This document shows positions 21,646-32,062 of a stretch of 64,000 nucleotides of DNA, one piece after another. The stretch's first letter is position 1; each line of letters begins with the position of its first letter. The stretch covers positions 295,418,934 through 295,482,933 of the forward strand of contig NC_064616.1 in NCBI RefSeq assembly GCF_023898315.1, given 5' to 3'. The translations under genes and the position numbers were made by a program. The DNA is from Schistocerca nitens (taxonomy: Eukaryota; Arthropoda; Insecta; Orthoptera; Acrididae). The notes below the pieces were generated by a model. That model searched no databases and was not told the origin of the DNA. It worked only from the letters and a program-made list of their open reading frames with translations.

Positions 21646-23071
21646 TACACTCCTGGAAATGGAAAAAAGAACACATTGACACCGGTGTGTCAGACCCACC
21701 ATACTTGCTCCGGACACTGCGAGAGGGCTGTACAAGCAATGATCACACGCACGGCACAGCGGACACACCAGGAACCGCGGTGTTGGCCGTCGAATGGCGC
21801 TAGCTGCGCAGCATTTGTGCACCGCTGCCGTCAGTGTCAGCCAGTTTGCCGTGGCATACGGAGCTCCATCGCAGTCTTTAACACTGGTAGCATGCCGCGA
21901 CAGCGTGGACGTGAACCGTATGTGCAGTTGACGGACTTTGAGCGAGGGCGTATAGTGGGCATGCGGGAGGCCGGGTGGACGTACCGCCGATTTGCTCAAC
22001 ACGTGGGGCGTGAGGTCTCCACAGTACATCGATGTTGTCGCCAGTGTTCGGCGGAAGGTGCACGTGCCCGTCGACCTGGGACCGGACCGCAGCGACGCAC
22101 GGATGCACGCCAAGACCGTAGGATCCTACGCAGTGCCGTAGGGGACCGCACCACCACTTCCCAGCAAATTAGGGACACTGTTGCTCCTGGGGTATCGGCG
22201 AGGACCATTCGCAACCGTCTCCATGAAGCTGGGCTACGGTCCCGCACACCGTTAGGCCGTCTTCCGCTCACGCCCCAACATCGTGCAGCCCGCCTCCAGT
22301 GGTGTCGCGACAGGCGTGAATGGAGGGACGAATGGAGACGTGTCGTCTTCAGCGATGAGAGTCGCTTCCACCTTGGTGCCAATGATGGTCGTATGCGTGT
22401 TTGGCGCCGTGCAGGTGAGCGCCACAATCAGGACTGCATACGACCGAGGCACACAGGGCCAACACCCGGCATCATGGTGTGGGGAGCGATCTCCTACACT
22501 GGCCGTACACCACTGGTGATCGTCGAGGGGACACTGAATAGTGCACGGTACATCCAAACCGTCATCGAACCCATCGTTCTACCATTCCTAGACCGGCAAG
22601 GGAACTTGCTGTTCCAACAGGACAATGCACGTCCGCATGTATCCCGTGCCACCCAACGTGCTCTAGAAGGTGTAAGTCAACTACCCTGGCCAGCAAGATT
22701 TCCGGATCTGTCCCCCATTGAGCATGTTTGGGACTGGATGAAGCGTCGTCTCACGCGGTCTGCACGTCCAGCACGAACGCTGGTCCAACTGAGGCGCCAG
22801 GTGGAAATGGCATGGCAAGCCGTTCCACAGGACTACATCCAGCATCTCTACGATCGTCTCCATGGGAGAATAGCAGCCTGCATTGCTGCGAAAGGTGGAT
22901 ATACACTGTACTAGTGCCGACATTGTGCATGCTCTGTTGCCTGTGTCTATGTGCCTGTGGTTCTGTCAGTGTGATCATGTGATGTATCTGACCCCAGGAA
23001 TGTGTCAATAAAGTTTCCCCTTCCTGGGACAATGAATTCACGGTGTTCTTATTTCAATTTCCAGGAGTGTA
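21646..23071 (+). mobile_element. Young, full-length Tc1-like transposon, copy A
   Basis: The element runs from TA to TA over 1,426 bases. The terminal inverted repeats of about 29 bp start tacactcctggaaat and differ at only two places. The inside is GC-rich compared with the surrounding intron and carries one intact transposase. A second copy of exactly the same length lies at 58614-60039 in the opposite orientation and is nearly identical, so the family moved recently. It lies in sense orientation in a host intron and interrupts the RTE remnant region. Confidence 0.95.
21892..22914 (+). CDS. Tc1-like transposase, intact
   Basis: The enzyme would bind the terminal repeats in the nucleus and move the element to TA sites. 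I start at the Met of MPRQRGREPY, because a 340-residue product fits the Tc1 family. The frame is open upstream to 21676 (412 residues), and that extension has no family-like sequence. The N-terminal half holds two helix-turn-helix units (LTDFERGRIVGMREAGWTYR; ISART-type SARTIRNRLHEAGL). The catalytic triad is Asp in VVFSDESRF, Asp in FQQDNARPH (codon 22621) and Glu in SPIEHVWDW (codon 22720). The last two have 32 residues between them, not the 34 typical of Tc1. No stops or frameshifts are seen. The ending reads KGGYTLY. Confidence 0.92.
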   Translation: MPRQRGREPYVQLTDFERGRIVGMREAGWTYRRFAQHVGREVSTVHRCCRQCSAEGARARRPGTGPQRRTDARQDRRILRSAVGDRTTTSQQIRDTVAPGVSARTIRNRLHEAGLRSRTPLGRLPLTPQHRAARLQWCRDRREWRDEWRRVVFSDESRFHLGANDGRMRVWRRAGERHNQDCIRPRHTGPTPGIMVWGAISYTGRTPLVIVEGTLNSARYIQTVIEPIVLPFLDRQGNLLFQQDNARPHVSRATQRALEGVSQLPWPARFPDLSPIEHVWDWMKRRLTRSARPARTLVQLRRQVEMAWQAVPQDYIQHLYDRLHGRIAACIAAKGGYTLY

Positions 23072-23269
23072 TATGCAAAAAGACAAGAAAACATTTAAAA
23101 AATTATGAAAATTGTATATTTGGGAGAGAGGTATATCATAGAGTTGGTGAGCACTGAGTAGCAGCAAACAGCAGAGGCACTGGATATGAAATTACACGAA
23201 GGAAGTAAATCAAAAAAGAAAAGAAAACAAACACAGCAAAGAAAAATGAAACTAACATATAATCTTACA

Positions 23270-24350
23270 TAAGATTACATAAAATTAGCAAATATAATTC
23301 GTGAAACGCTAGAAGGTACAATATCTAAAGTCAAATTTATGGGAGAAGTATCTCAGCCATTTGAAATAAAAACTGGTGTTAGACAAGGTGATGGTTTATC
23401 ACCTTTACTGTTTAATTGTGTTCTAGAAAAAATTGTAAGGATCTGGAATTTGGAGCTAAAAAATCACAAAATTGAACCAATAACTTTGGGAAGGAAAACA
23501 AATGGAATCACCGTAAACTGCTGGGCTTTTGCGGATGATTTTGCAATACTTTCAGAAAACCTGACAGAAGCAGTTATTCAGATAAACCTTCTGGAAAAAA
23601 TAGCAAACAGAACTGGTCTCAAAATTTCAGCTGAGAAAACAAAATTCATGACAAATATAAAAAATGCCCCATAATTCATAAAAACACAAATAGGTAAAAT
23701 AGAGCGAGTAGATAAATTTAAATATCTTGGAGAGACTATACAGCAGAATGGACTAGAAAAATCTGCAATAGATGTAAGAATTAACAAAATGGAAAGAGCA
23801 TATGGGTTGACCAGAAATATTTACAACAAGAAATGTATATCTAGAAAAACAAAACTAAAACACTACACCACAGTGGCACGACCAGAATGTTTATATGGAT
23901 CTGAGTGCCTAACGATGAACTATAAGATGGACAGACTAGAAGTACTGGAAAGAAGGATTATCAGAAAAATAATGGGTGCAATAAAAATTGCAGATGGTTA
24001 GAAAATAAGAAGTAATGAGGAGATCTACAAAAATATAGGGAAAATATTGAAGTAATGGCCAAACGAAGATTAACTTTTTTCGGACACCTCTACTGAATGA
24101 GTGGAAATAGACTAACAAAACAAATACTCCTATATTTCTGGAAGAAGAAATCGACAATAGCATGGATTACAGAAGCAAGGCAAGATCTAGAAAGAAACTT
24201 CAAAGAATCAGAAATAGCGGAAAGAAACTGTTTTAAAAATAAAATACTAAATTTGGAAGGCTTGCAAAGCAGAAGAAAAAAATCAGGAGCAACATGGACA
24301 GAAGAAAGGAAGAGACTTCATGGGGAGAAAATGAGGGAATACTAGAAACA
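23270..24350 (+). pseudogene. RTE-like LINE remnant B, RT core and 3' part
   Basis: Near 23339-23674 the frame reads FEIKTGVRQGDGLSPLLFN, then WAFADDFAILSENL, so the catalytic F-A-D-D is intact. After an in-frame stop come VDKFKYLGETIQQNG (23710) and, at 23789-24001, RPECLYGSECLTMN then LEVLERRIIRKIMG, the RTE-family C-terminal blocks. A stop at 24001 and frame changes after it show decay. The 5' part is split by Tc1 copy A. Confidence 0.8.
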
Positions 24351-25158
24351 TAGGAAACAACAACAAAGGAAGAAGAGGAACTGAAGTTGTTAATGTGATC
24401 TGAGTTGGTCAATATGGTTGTAAAAAAATAAAAATAAAAATAATAATAAAATCTTTCATAAGGTGACAAGGTAGGTGCGACACTGAGGTGAAATGAACAA
24501 AAAGACTTAAAAATGGAGGAGAGGAAAAGAAAAGAAGAAAAAAATGAGGCAGTGGTTAATAAATGATGACTGGAACAAGACAAACAAATGAGTGATTATA
24601 TATGTGAGAAACAGGAAGAAAGGAACACCATTACAGATGAGCAATGACTGAAGCATTTAGTTAGAAGACAATGATTTTGCAAGCAGTAAATGCAGAAGAA
24701 GTAATGTCAACCAAGAGTAGCCTGGAATGACACAGAGGAATGATAAAACTAACACACATTAAAGTAGAATCACATTTGTTTTCTTAATCAAGATTTTCTT
24801 GATTTTCTTTGTCCTTGTGTTCATTTTTGTCATCTCAAATTTTGTAACATAAGGAGTTTGTTAAATGGTTGGTAGTTAAGGTTTCCCATAAAAAGGATCA
24901 GTGACCCATTGATTTGTATAGAATGTAACAATTGAAAGGGGGGGTGGGAGGTGATATGCCAATAAGAGGTCACTCTTGGACATCTTGAGAAAGCACTTAG
25001 CCAGTCTAGAGACTGTCCTGAAGACATAATTCACAGATTTTATTATGTAATTGTGAGCAAAATAAAATCTGATGTTGTTTTATTAATATAGTTAGTTGTC
25101 AGATCAAACTTTGTGATTTTATACAAGAGCTTTTATATTGTGTTTATTTCTTTTTTAG
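24351..25158. other. Intron, nothing recognised
   Basis: A-rich then AT-rich, with a T-rich tract before the acceptor at 25157-25158. No further element identified. Confidence 0.55.
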
Positions 25159-25199
25159 ATGCTGTTGCTGAAGAAATGTCAACCAAAATGCCCATGAAG
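25159..25199 (+). CDS. Host gene internal micro-exon 4 (41 nt)
   Basis: The exon follows atttcttttttag and is closed by AAG|GTTAGT. The G carried over from exon 3 plus AT gives Asp, and the exon then reads AVAEEMSTKMPMK. It ends in phase 0, which fits the exon at 30905. The peptide is too short to identify alone. Phase agreement on both sides, good splice sites and the continuing acidic linker support it. The flanking introns are 13.7 and 5.7 kb. Confidence 0.72.
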
Positions 25200-25747
25200 G
25201 TTAGTGGTGTATATTTTTGTTCTAATGTATACTGTGACTTGCAGAATATGATTAGTTGAAGATCAGTGTTTTTACCTAAACTGTCCTACATAAGTAGTGA
25301 ATAAATTAATAGTGAATAATTTTAATTGATAGTAAATAATTTAATTTACATAAATAGAGAATAATTTATGCCCACCAACTTGTTTTTATAATATAATTTC
25401 TTCATTATATAATCCATAAAGTAGTAATTACCTCCGTTCCCTGTTCAGTCAGACTTCAATTGGAAGAAACAGTGTAACATTAATTTTAGTACTAGCATAG
25501 CACAGACTTTGAAATATGCAGCTGTCATTTGTGATTAAAGATTCTGTTATACTGTTAGAATTCCATGATACTAGGTAACAGGACTGATTTTAGTACAAAA
25601 AAACTACATGAATATTTTATAGCACACTTCAAAATTAAAACTACTGAACAATTAAAACTACAGTTTAAGAAAGCAGAGTAGCAATTCAAAATTGTATTGA
25701 TTACATTAGAAGAAACAACTGATTTGGTTCAGTCACATGCTATAGAC

Positions 25748-25880
25748 AAGTGGCTAACATCTTGTGGTCTTCAGTCCAGAGACTGGTTTGATGCAGCTCG
25801 CCATGCTACTCTGTCCTGTGCAAGCTTCTTCATCTCCAAGTAACTACTGCACCCTACATCCTTCTGAATCTGTTTGTTGA
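25748..25880 (-). mobile_element. RTE-type LINE 3' end fragment
   Basis: On the - strand a frame reads EMKKLAQDRVAWRAASNQSL, the C-terminal end of an RTE-type polyprotein, followed by a short tail. I recognise it as the end of the LINE family whose 5' end lies at 61.9 kb. It is 5'-truncated to about 130 bases. Confidence 0.65.
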
Positions 25881-26169
25881 CTAATAAATAACAAACACTG
25901 GCACCACGTTGCTTCACAGCTTGCTGAATATAAAGAGAGCTTGAAATTGTGTTCCATGGTTACTTCCACAAGCATCCCTCACTATTGAAAAATATCACTG
26001 TTAATTTAATATGAAAGCTTCAAGGTGGCATTGAGCAATCTGATGGCGTTTAATTTCACACTCCTGCTCTCTGCGAATGTTGTGGTTAAAGTCTCAAATT
26101 TTTTCTGAGACAGGGCATGTGATCAGTTTGTTAAGCTCTACAGCTCACTTAGAAAGTAGGAGATATGTT
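25881..26169. other. Intron, nothing recognised
   Basis: No coding signal or repeat identified. Confidence 0.5.
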
Positions 26170-26295
26170 AATAGAAAGTCCTTGGTGAAATGTAAACAGT
26201 GAAATGAGTAGAGGTATCAACTTACCAAATAGTTGCTGAGTTATCGGCAGGCACATAAAGAAGACTGAGAATGTTGCTAGCTAGCGGTTGAATCA

Positions 26296-26298
<3 letters not shown>

Positions 26299-26338
<40 letters not shown>
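26299..26338 (+). repeat. CA dinucleotide microsatellite
   Basis: Twenty CA units in the tail of the Penelope-like element, as in the fragment at 3.5 kb. Confidence 0.95.
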
Positions 26339-26339
<1 letters not shown>

Positions 26340-26689
26340 TTTGCTGACACTGCATCTGAGATGAGAGGTTGTGGTGAGTGGAGTGGATGAGGGGAGAAAG
26401 GAGATGGGGAATAGGACGGAGTGTTGGGGTAAGGTGGCTAATGTTCAAGAGGGAGAGGCAGCAGCAGGCACACACGATAGGACTATGCCACCAGTAAGCT
26501 TTCCTGGCTGCTGGAAGTGGGACTTGTGTGAAGTGCACAATGACATGGGTGAGTGGATTGGAAGGAGAAGTTAGAGCAAGTCATGGAGATGAGGATGTGA
26601 GTGCAAAATGAGAGAAGTGAGGGTGACAGGGCAGGTGTGGAGGTTGATCTGGGGCAGGAGGTAGCAGAATATAAGGTCAGAAGGATTAT

Positions 26690-28195
26690 GGGATCAAAGC
26701 ATGTGTTAACATGTGATTCAGAGAATCTGGTGTGATGAGAATGATCCAGATGGTACAGATTTTGAAACAATGAACAAGGATATTGAAGCAATGAATGAGG
26801 ATATTCTGCTGTGCAGGGTGATTGACCCTGATTTTGACTATGCATTGGCGGTTGTCATTCATTCTGGTGGACAGCTGGTTGTTTGTTATGCCCACATGAA
26901 ATGCCGTGCAGAAGTTCCAGCAGATCTCAAATATGATATGACTGCTTTCACAAGTGGTCCTGCCTCTGGTAGGATAGGTATGCCAGTGATGGGACTAGAG
27001 TAGGTTGTGGTGGGTTAGTGTATCAGACAAATCTTACAGTGGGGTCTTCCACAGGCATTGGAAGTAGATATGACAGAGTGGAATATTTGATAGATTGGGT
27101 GGGCACTGGAATACCATTTTGGGAGTTGTGGGAATGAATGTGACCAGGATATCATTTGTGAGTAAGGAGTCAGAGTCCTTATGAACCATATATTTAAGTT
27201 GAACGAGTCTGGGGTGATGACAGGTGATGAGGTGGGTATTCCTCTGCAGCTGGTTCCTGGGTGTGGATGGAGAATTAGGGACACCTGTGGATATGCTATG
27301 GGGTATCTGTTAACAGACAACATTTGGGATGTAATGCCTTTCTGTGAAGGTCTCAGTAATGCCTTTAGCATGCTGGGCAAGGGACTGCTCGTCACTGCAG
27401 ATACATCATCCACGAGTGCTGGACCGTATGGGAGGGAGACTTTTTTTGAGTGTGGAAGGGATGGCAGCTGTCAAGGAGAGTGGCATGCTCAGCTGAGGAG
27501 GACCAGGTTAGGCAGATGGGAGAGGTGTTGAGAATGGTGGAATGAAGATAGAGTGTCTTGACCTGGGTCCATATCCTGAAGTTATCATTTTATGGAGATA
27601 GAAAGGTTTTCTCTAGAGGCTCATAAATAGACTGGCACAGGAGGATGCCAAACGGTGCCTGTGGCAGAGCCCCAGATTTGTTTGTATATCTTGCACTTGA
27701 ATGAGAGATAGTTATGCGTAGGGATACAGTTCATCAGTTGTATAAGGAATGAGGTGATGAGTTTGAATTCTGTATGATGTTGGTGGAGGTAATGTTTGAT
27801 AGCACCAAAGGGTGGGCATGTGGTATGGGGTATATAGCACTATAGGGAGGTAGCATCACCAGTGATGAGTAGGTATCCTTGTGGCAATGGGGTGTGAATG
27901 GTTGTGACAGTGCAGAAAGTGGTTCATATCTTTGATATGTGAAGATAGGCAGGGTTCTGGGTTGACGATATTGGTCAACAAGAGCCAAGATTCTTTCAGT
28001 GGAAATGTAGTAACCAAATACAATGGGGTGTTCATGGTGGTTAGGTTTGTGGACTTAAGGAAGGATGTAGGAAATGGGTGTGTGAAGCAGTAGTTGGGCT
28101 GAGGAGGCAGTTGGATTTAGGGAACAGATTCAGGAATGGCTTTAAGGGTTTGAGTAGTGATTAGAAACCATGATGAACTGCTGGGATGGGATCAG
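26690..28195 (-). pseudogene. Penelope-like RT plus GIY-YIG polyprotein remnant
   Basis: Near 27845-27868 the - strand reads ITGDATS, the motif A region with the catalytic Asp that I associate with Penelope-type RTs (DATSLYTNIP). Upstream (near 27970) is a block around ESLALVDQYRQP. Near 26850-26900 it reads FHVGITNNQLSTRMNDNRQ, the G-x-T...R...H part of a GIY-YIG nuclease, with the usual His replaced by Asn; then come KICTIWI and the end. The YADD-box region is scrambled. The protein would copy the RNA and nick the target; this copy cannot. Confidence 0.75.
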
Positions 28196-28204
28196 TTACT
28201 GCCT

Positions 28205-28760
28205 AACAACCCATACCATCTGGAGCCTTCCTTTCACCAGATTTTCTGAATAACATGGATAGGAATTGTCCTTACAACACATCCTCTGATCTCGTAATCC
28301 TCTATGCTGAAACTCCACTAAGTGCTGATCAATACAGACATCCAGCCCTTCGCCATGACCCTACCTTCGAACATCCTGCACTCACACCCTCTTTGTGCTA
28401 TCTCCCCCTTTTTCTGTTCTACTCCTCCTCCCAGTCCACTCCTCCATGTCACTGTTAAGCTTGCATAACTCCCCCTGCCTGCAGCCAGAATGAGTACATT
28501 GGTGTCACATTCACACCCTGTTCACCTACTACCTCTCTCCCCCAGCTGTCAGCCACCCTTTCCCAACCCACCCTCAAACTCCCAGCCTCCTGTCTCACTT
28601 TGTTCCATCCACCAAACACCAATCACAATGTAGTTGGTCAGGGTAATTCATCCAGAAGTTAGCAACAGTGTCAGTCCTGTTTATGTGCCAATCAGTGATT
28701 CAGTACCTCAACAAAATTGTGAACTGTTATCTTTTTCTTTTTCCCTTGTTTAGAAAGTAG
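28205..28760 (+). mobile_element. Penelope-like element 3' fragment, opposite orientation
   Basis: On the + strand the sequence ataccatctggagccttcct resembles the region coding CTIW at the end of the GIY-YIG domain in the - strand copy. It is followed by a C/T-rich tail and an end block (tgtgccaatcagtgattcag) similar to the end at 26.2 kb. It begins within about 10-20 bases of the 5' side of the - strand copy, so the two are head to head. Confidence 0.65.
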
Positions 28761-30904
28761 TATGTGATTTTCTCAAGCTTCACCTTCTTCATTTATTTCA
28801 TTCTATAATCCTCCATAATTGCTCAGACACTGCACAAACACCTACTTCAGTCATTTATATGATACAGACAGACATTTGATATTTTACAACAGGTCAGAAG
28901 GGGATCGCAAACCACCTCTGAGACCTTGACAGGATAGTAGTGTGGAATTATGATATTGTTCTCAATGCTTTTTGGCTAGGTTGCATACTGTCATTTTAGC
29001 CATCACCATTTATTAAGTGGTGATCCCCCACCACTTTGTGTTCACCATTTCCTGATTGAATGAATACACTTTTTTTAACCACTTACTTTCTAATGTATGT
29101 TTGCCACCTGAGTATTTAATCTTTGGTTCAGGACCTCCACTGTCACTACAGTGTGCATTGTGGTCCTTTCTCCAAGAGGAAGTCCTTGTTCTTAGCTCTC
29201 TTTCCTTCTGTCGATTTGGCGTAATATGTAGTCATTTTTAACTTCGTTTTCATACTAGTGTTCTAATGTTATGACATGGGCACTTATGACATGCACATTT
29301 TGAGTAGAACATTGCATTATTAAGACATAAAGATTTTAGGTGGACTAAATTTGTTTGAAGAACTGGTATTCAACAGTGCAAGACAGAAAGTCCATGGAAA
29401 AGGAATTAGAAATTGATTCACATGGAATGAAAGCTTCTGCTCTGTGAGAAGAGTGAGTTCATTAGGAACCTTGTTTGCTATTTTTGAAAAGCTCATGGAA
29501 TGCTTATTCCTTGGGCCAGTGTGTTGCATGCTGATCACCTCACAACTGTGCATGAGGTAATGTCAACTTGTCTGGTGTCATTTCATATGCCAGGTGACAG
29601 GACTTATACTTGTACAGTTCTCCATCTCTTGTAATTGTAATAATTAAGATATCCCCCTTTGATAATGCAAAAGGCATGACCTTTTGTATTCATCTTAAAA
29701 TTTAATTTAATTTTACATGTCATAAATTAAGGAAATAGATGCTATGACCTATCCTTTTACCGTTATGTCAATTGACAGATGTCTTGTTTTAAACCTTTAT
29801 GGTAAAAATTTATTCTATAGTACTATTTAATATATCACTACATTTAGTAACCTGCATTCTATATAATGAAGAGCTTATGTTCTTTTTTTCATAAATCATT
29901 ACATCTCATTGAGTCATTTTATTTTGCCATTTGTTTAATGCTCAACTGGAATGGTAACATGTAATATGACTGTACCTCCACATAGTGGCAAAATTATTGT
30001 TTTATCTCGTTTAGCTATCACAGTCTTCAGTTTGGCATTTATCTGTTTACATGAGGTATTCTTTGACAAGAATTGTTCTATCCATATATTCATGTTTCTT
30101 TATTGTGGTATGTTTTCATCCTCTTGTGATGGCTTTGCTAGCCAGTCTTATACAGCATTCTATTTTACTCTGATTTGTTCCTTATACATTTTCCTCTTGT
30201 GTTCAGATTTGATGGTTGTGATTGCCAAATGGTATCCAAAGAAAAATTCAGTAATAAAATAATTTGTGATCTAGACAAAATTCTGTGTAACTGGTACTGA
30301 AACCTAGATCCCCGTCTTTTGTGGACAGTGCTGTATACCACTATATTCCACTGGATACTCCTTTGGTATGTCCAGTACAGAAGAAATGCCTCATCATTTG
30401 TGTTTAGTTAAGTATGGAGTCTAACAACAGAGAATGAAGTCCAAACTGTATGTAACACTGATTTTCACAAAGCAACCACAGCATGTAAGGATCATTGTAT
30501 GCTAATCATTGATGTCAGAGCTGTGAATACTTTTGTTGGAGTCCTAGCAGCTGCATTTGGTGTAACACAATTTTATCATTTCTTCACACTCACCCCATCT
30601 TTATAATATAAAAAAGGCTTACTTACACATTGTTTAGCCAGTAGTATGTTTTCCTCTTTTCCTTTTGTCTTGACTTAATTCAAATGTCTGGTTTTGCACT
30701 CTTCCTGTTCGTCATGTCCCCATTTTCTGCTGATAAACTTTTCTAGCTCCTTTTTGGTTGTATTCCCCTCTTTGTCATAATGTTTCCTTCTGTCTGTGCA
30801 AGATGGACATGTGCACTTGGGGTTTTGTGGATTCTTTGTACAATGTTTGACACTAAATGCTTAACACATTGATGAGGCAGTAACACAATATAGTATTGTT
30901 TCAG
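28761..30904. other. AT-rich intron, nothing recognised
   Basis: Two kilobases of AT-rich sequence without a family I know. The largest open frame (29951-30262, +) is Phe/Cys/Ser-rich, starts and ends arbitrarily and looks random. Confidence 0.55.
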
Positions 30905-31068
30905 GAAGATGACACAGCTGTAGCTGGGGACCTTTTAAATGAGTATGAATCTGGAGAAAGTGGAATTCTGCATAAGATGTATGCCAGTGTAATTAATGAG
31001 TGGCTTGAATTTGCTGTTCAGATAGGAGTTCCAGCTGTGAAAAGGTTCTGTGTTACCTTAACATCAAG
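30905..31068 (+). CDS. Host gene internal exon 5 (probable SZT2-like)
   Basis: The acceptor is attgtttcag and the donor AAG|GTACAT. Entry is phase 0 and exit phase 2. The product starts acidic (EDDTAVAGDLLNEYESGESG) and becomes a structured helix (ILHKMYASVINEWLEFAVQI then GVPAVKRFCVTLTS). The final AG joins G of the exon at 33663 to give Arg, so the join reads LTSRHSLSVTV. An amphipathic helix followed by GVPAVK and a serine-arginine-histidine join agrees with my recollection of SZT2-type repeats, but this needs alignment. Confidence 0.9.
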
Positions 31069-32062
31069 GTACATATTTTATTCTTATTTGTGACTTGAGG
31101 TGGCTCTCTTATTACAATTGTAAAGTTTCAAACTACATATTACCTTCATATTAAAGTAACAAATTGTGTCAAGTCTATTTTGAACTTTGTAAACGCATGT
31201 ACTTAAGCTTTAATTTGACATAATAATAACAGTTTTTTTTTAATTTTTTTTTTTTTTTTTAAATTGAGTCAAACTGATATACAAATTTAGTCACTTCCTT
31301 CAGTAAGTTGTATTTCAGTGTGTTTGTCTGTTTTTCAGCCTTTTCATGAGGTACACTGTCAAACAGAAAATCTCATTCCAGACCAATGATTTACTGTTTT
31401 AAAATGTGCAAAACTTATTTTGAAAAACTATGACTGAAATGCCCTTGTATTAGTTCAGTTTATTTTTACCAATGAGTCCACAGTAATTGCTTTTCACTGA
31501 GAAATTTTAGGTCTTCCACTGAAAATTTTGTATTTCTTGGAGTGCCTCAACGAGCAGAGGGTATGTACAGCTCCTGAGGCGTATTGTGCAGGTGCCATTA
31601 GTTGACTCCCTAGTGCTATAATCAAGATTTTTTGTACACTGTTGTGTAAATTACACCTACTATAGAGTGTTAAAATGTTTTATTTTGGTCATTGATAGAG
31701 AAAACATCTTCTGAGTCTCAACAGATGTTGATAGAAACCTACAAAAGTGAGTTAGTGAAAAAATTGGTAGTGTTCAAGTTGAACAAATATTTTTATGAAT
31801 TTTCGTAAACGTCAAATGTGGTACCCATAGTGGCTGCCAATCCACTTCCACCATTGACGAAAACAGTGGGCACATTCATCAGATCTTCTCTGTATACATA
31901 TGAGAAATAATTAATGTCACTTTTGTGGACACCCTCTATGACACTACAGATGCTATTCGATTAAAAAATCCAGAAAATTTGACAGAAAATACTTCAGTTT
32001 TGTCACGTGACAGAACCTCGGCACACTAGTAATTTCTGCTTAAAGATTACCTTGCAAGTAGT
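31069..32062. other. Intron, nothing recognised
   Basis: AT-rich with a T-rich tract at 31231-31260. No element identified. Confidence 0.55.

Larger units (their letters stand above)
26170..28195 (-). mobile_element. Penelope-like element, degenerate
   Basis: Reading right to left there is a reverse transcriptase region (about 28190-27400), a Cys-rich linker (CGRPHCKIC near 27020), a GIY-YIG endonuclease remnant (about 26900-26700), a long C-rich non-coding tail, a TG run and an end block (cgataactcagcaactattt then ggtaagttgat). This order is that of Penelope-like elements, a retroelement class separate from LTR and LINE types. Many stops break the frames. A second piece of the family lies head to head with it at 28205-28760. 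It lies antisense to the host gene. Confidence 0.8.

Noticed and set aside
21622-22113. Long open frames opposite the Tc1 transposase (also 21996-22427, 59258-59689, 59461-60087)
   Set aside because: They are antisense shadows of a GC-rich coding sequence. They appear equally in both copies and have no domain of their own.
26690-26900. GIY-YIG nuclease as a host repair or defence protein
   Set aside because: It follows a Penelope-type RT region and is followed by the family's tail, so it belongs to a retroelement.
29951-30262. 103-codon ORF in the AT-rich intron
   Set aside because: Phe/Cys/Ser-rich with no family character or splice context. It looks random.
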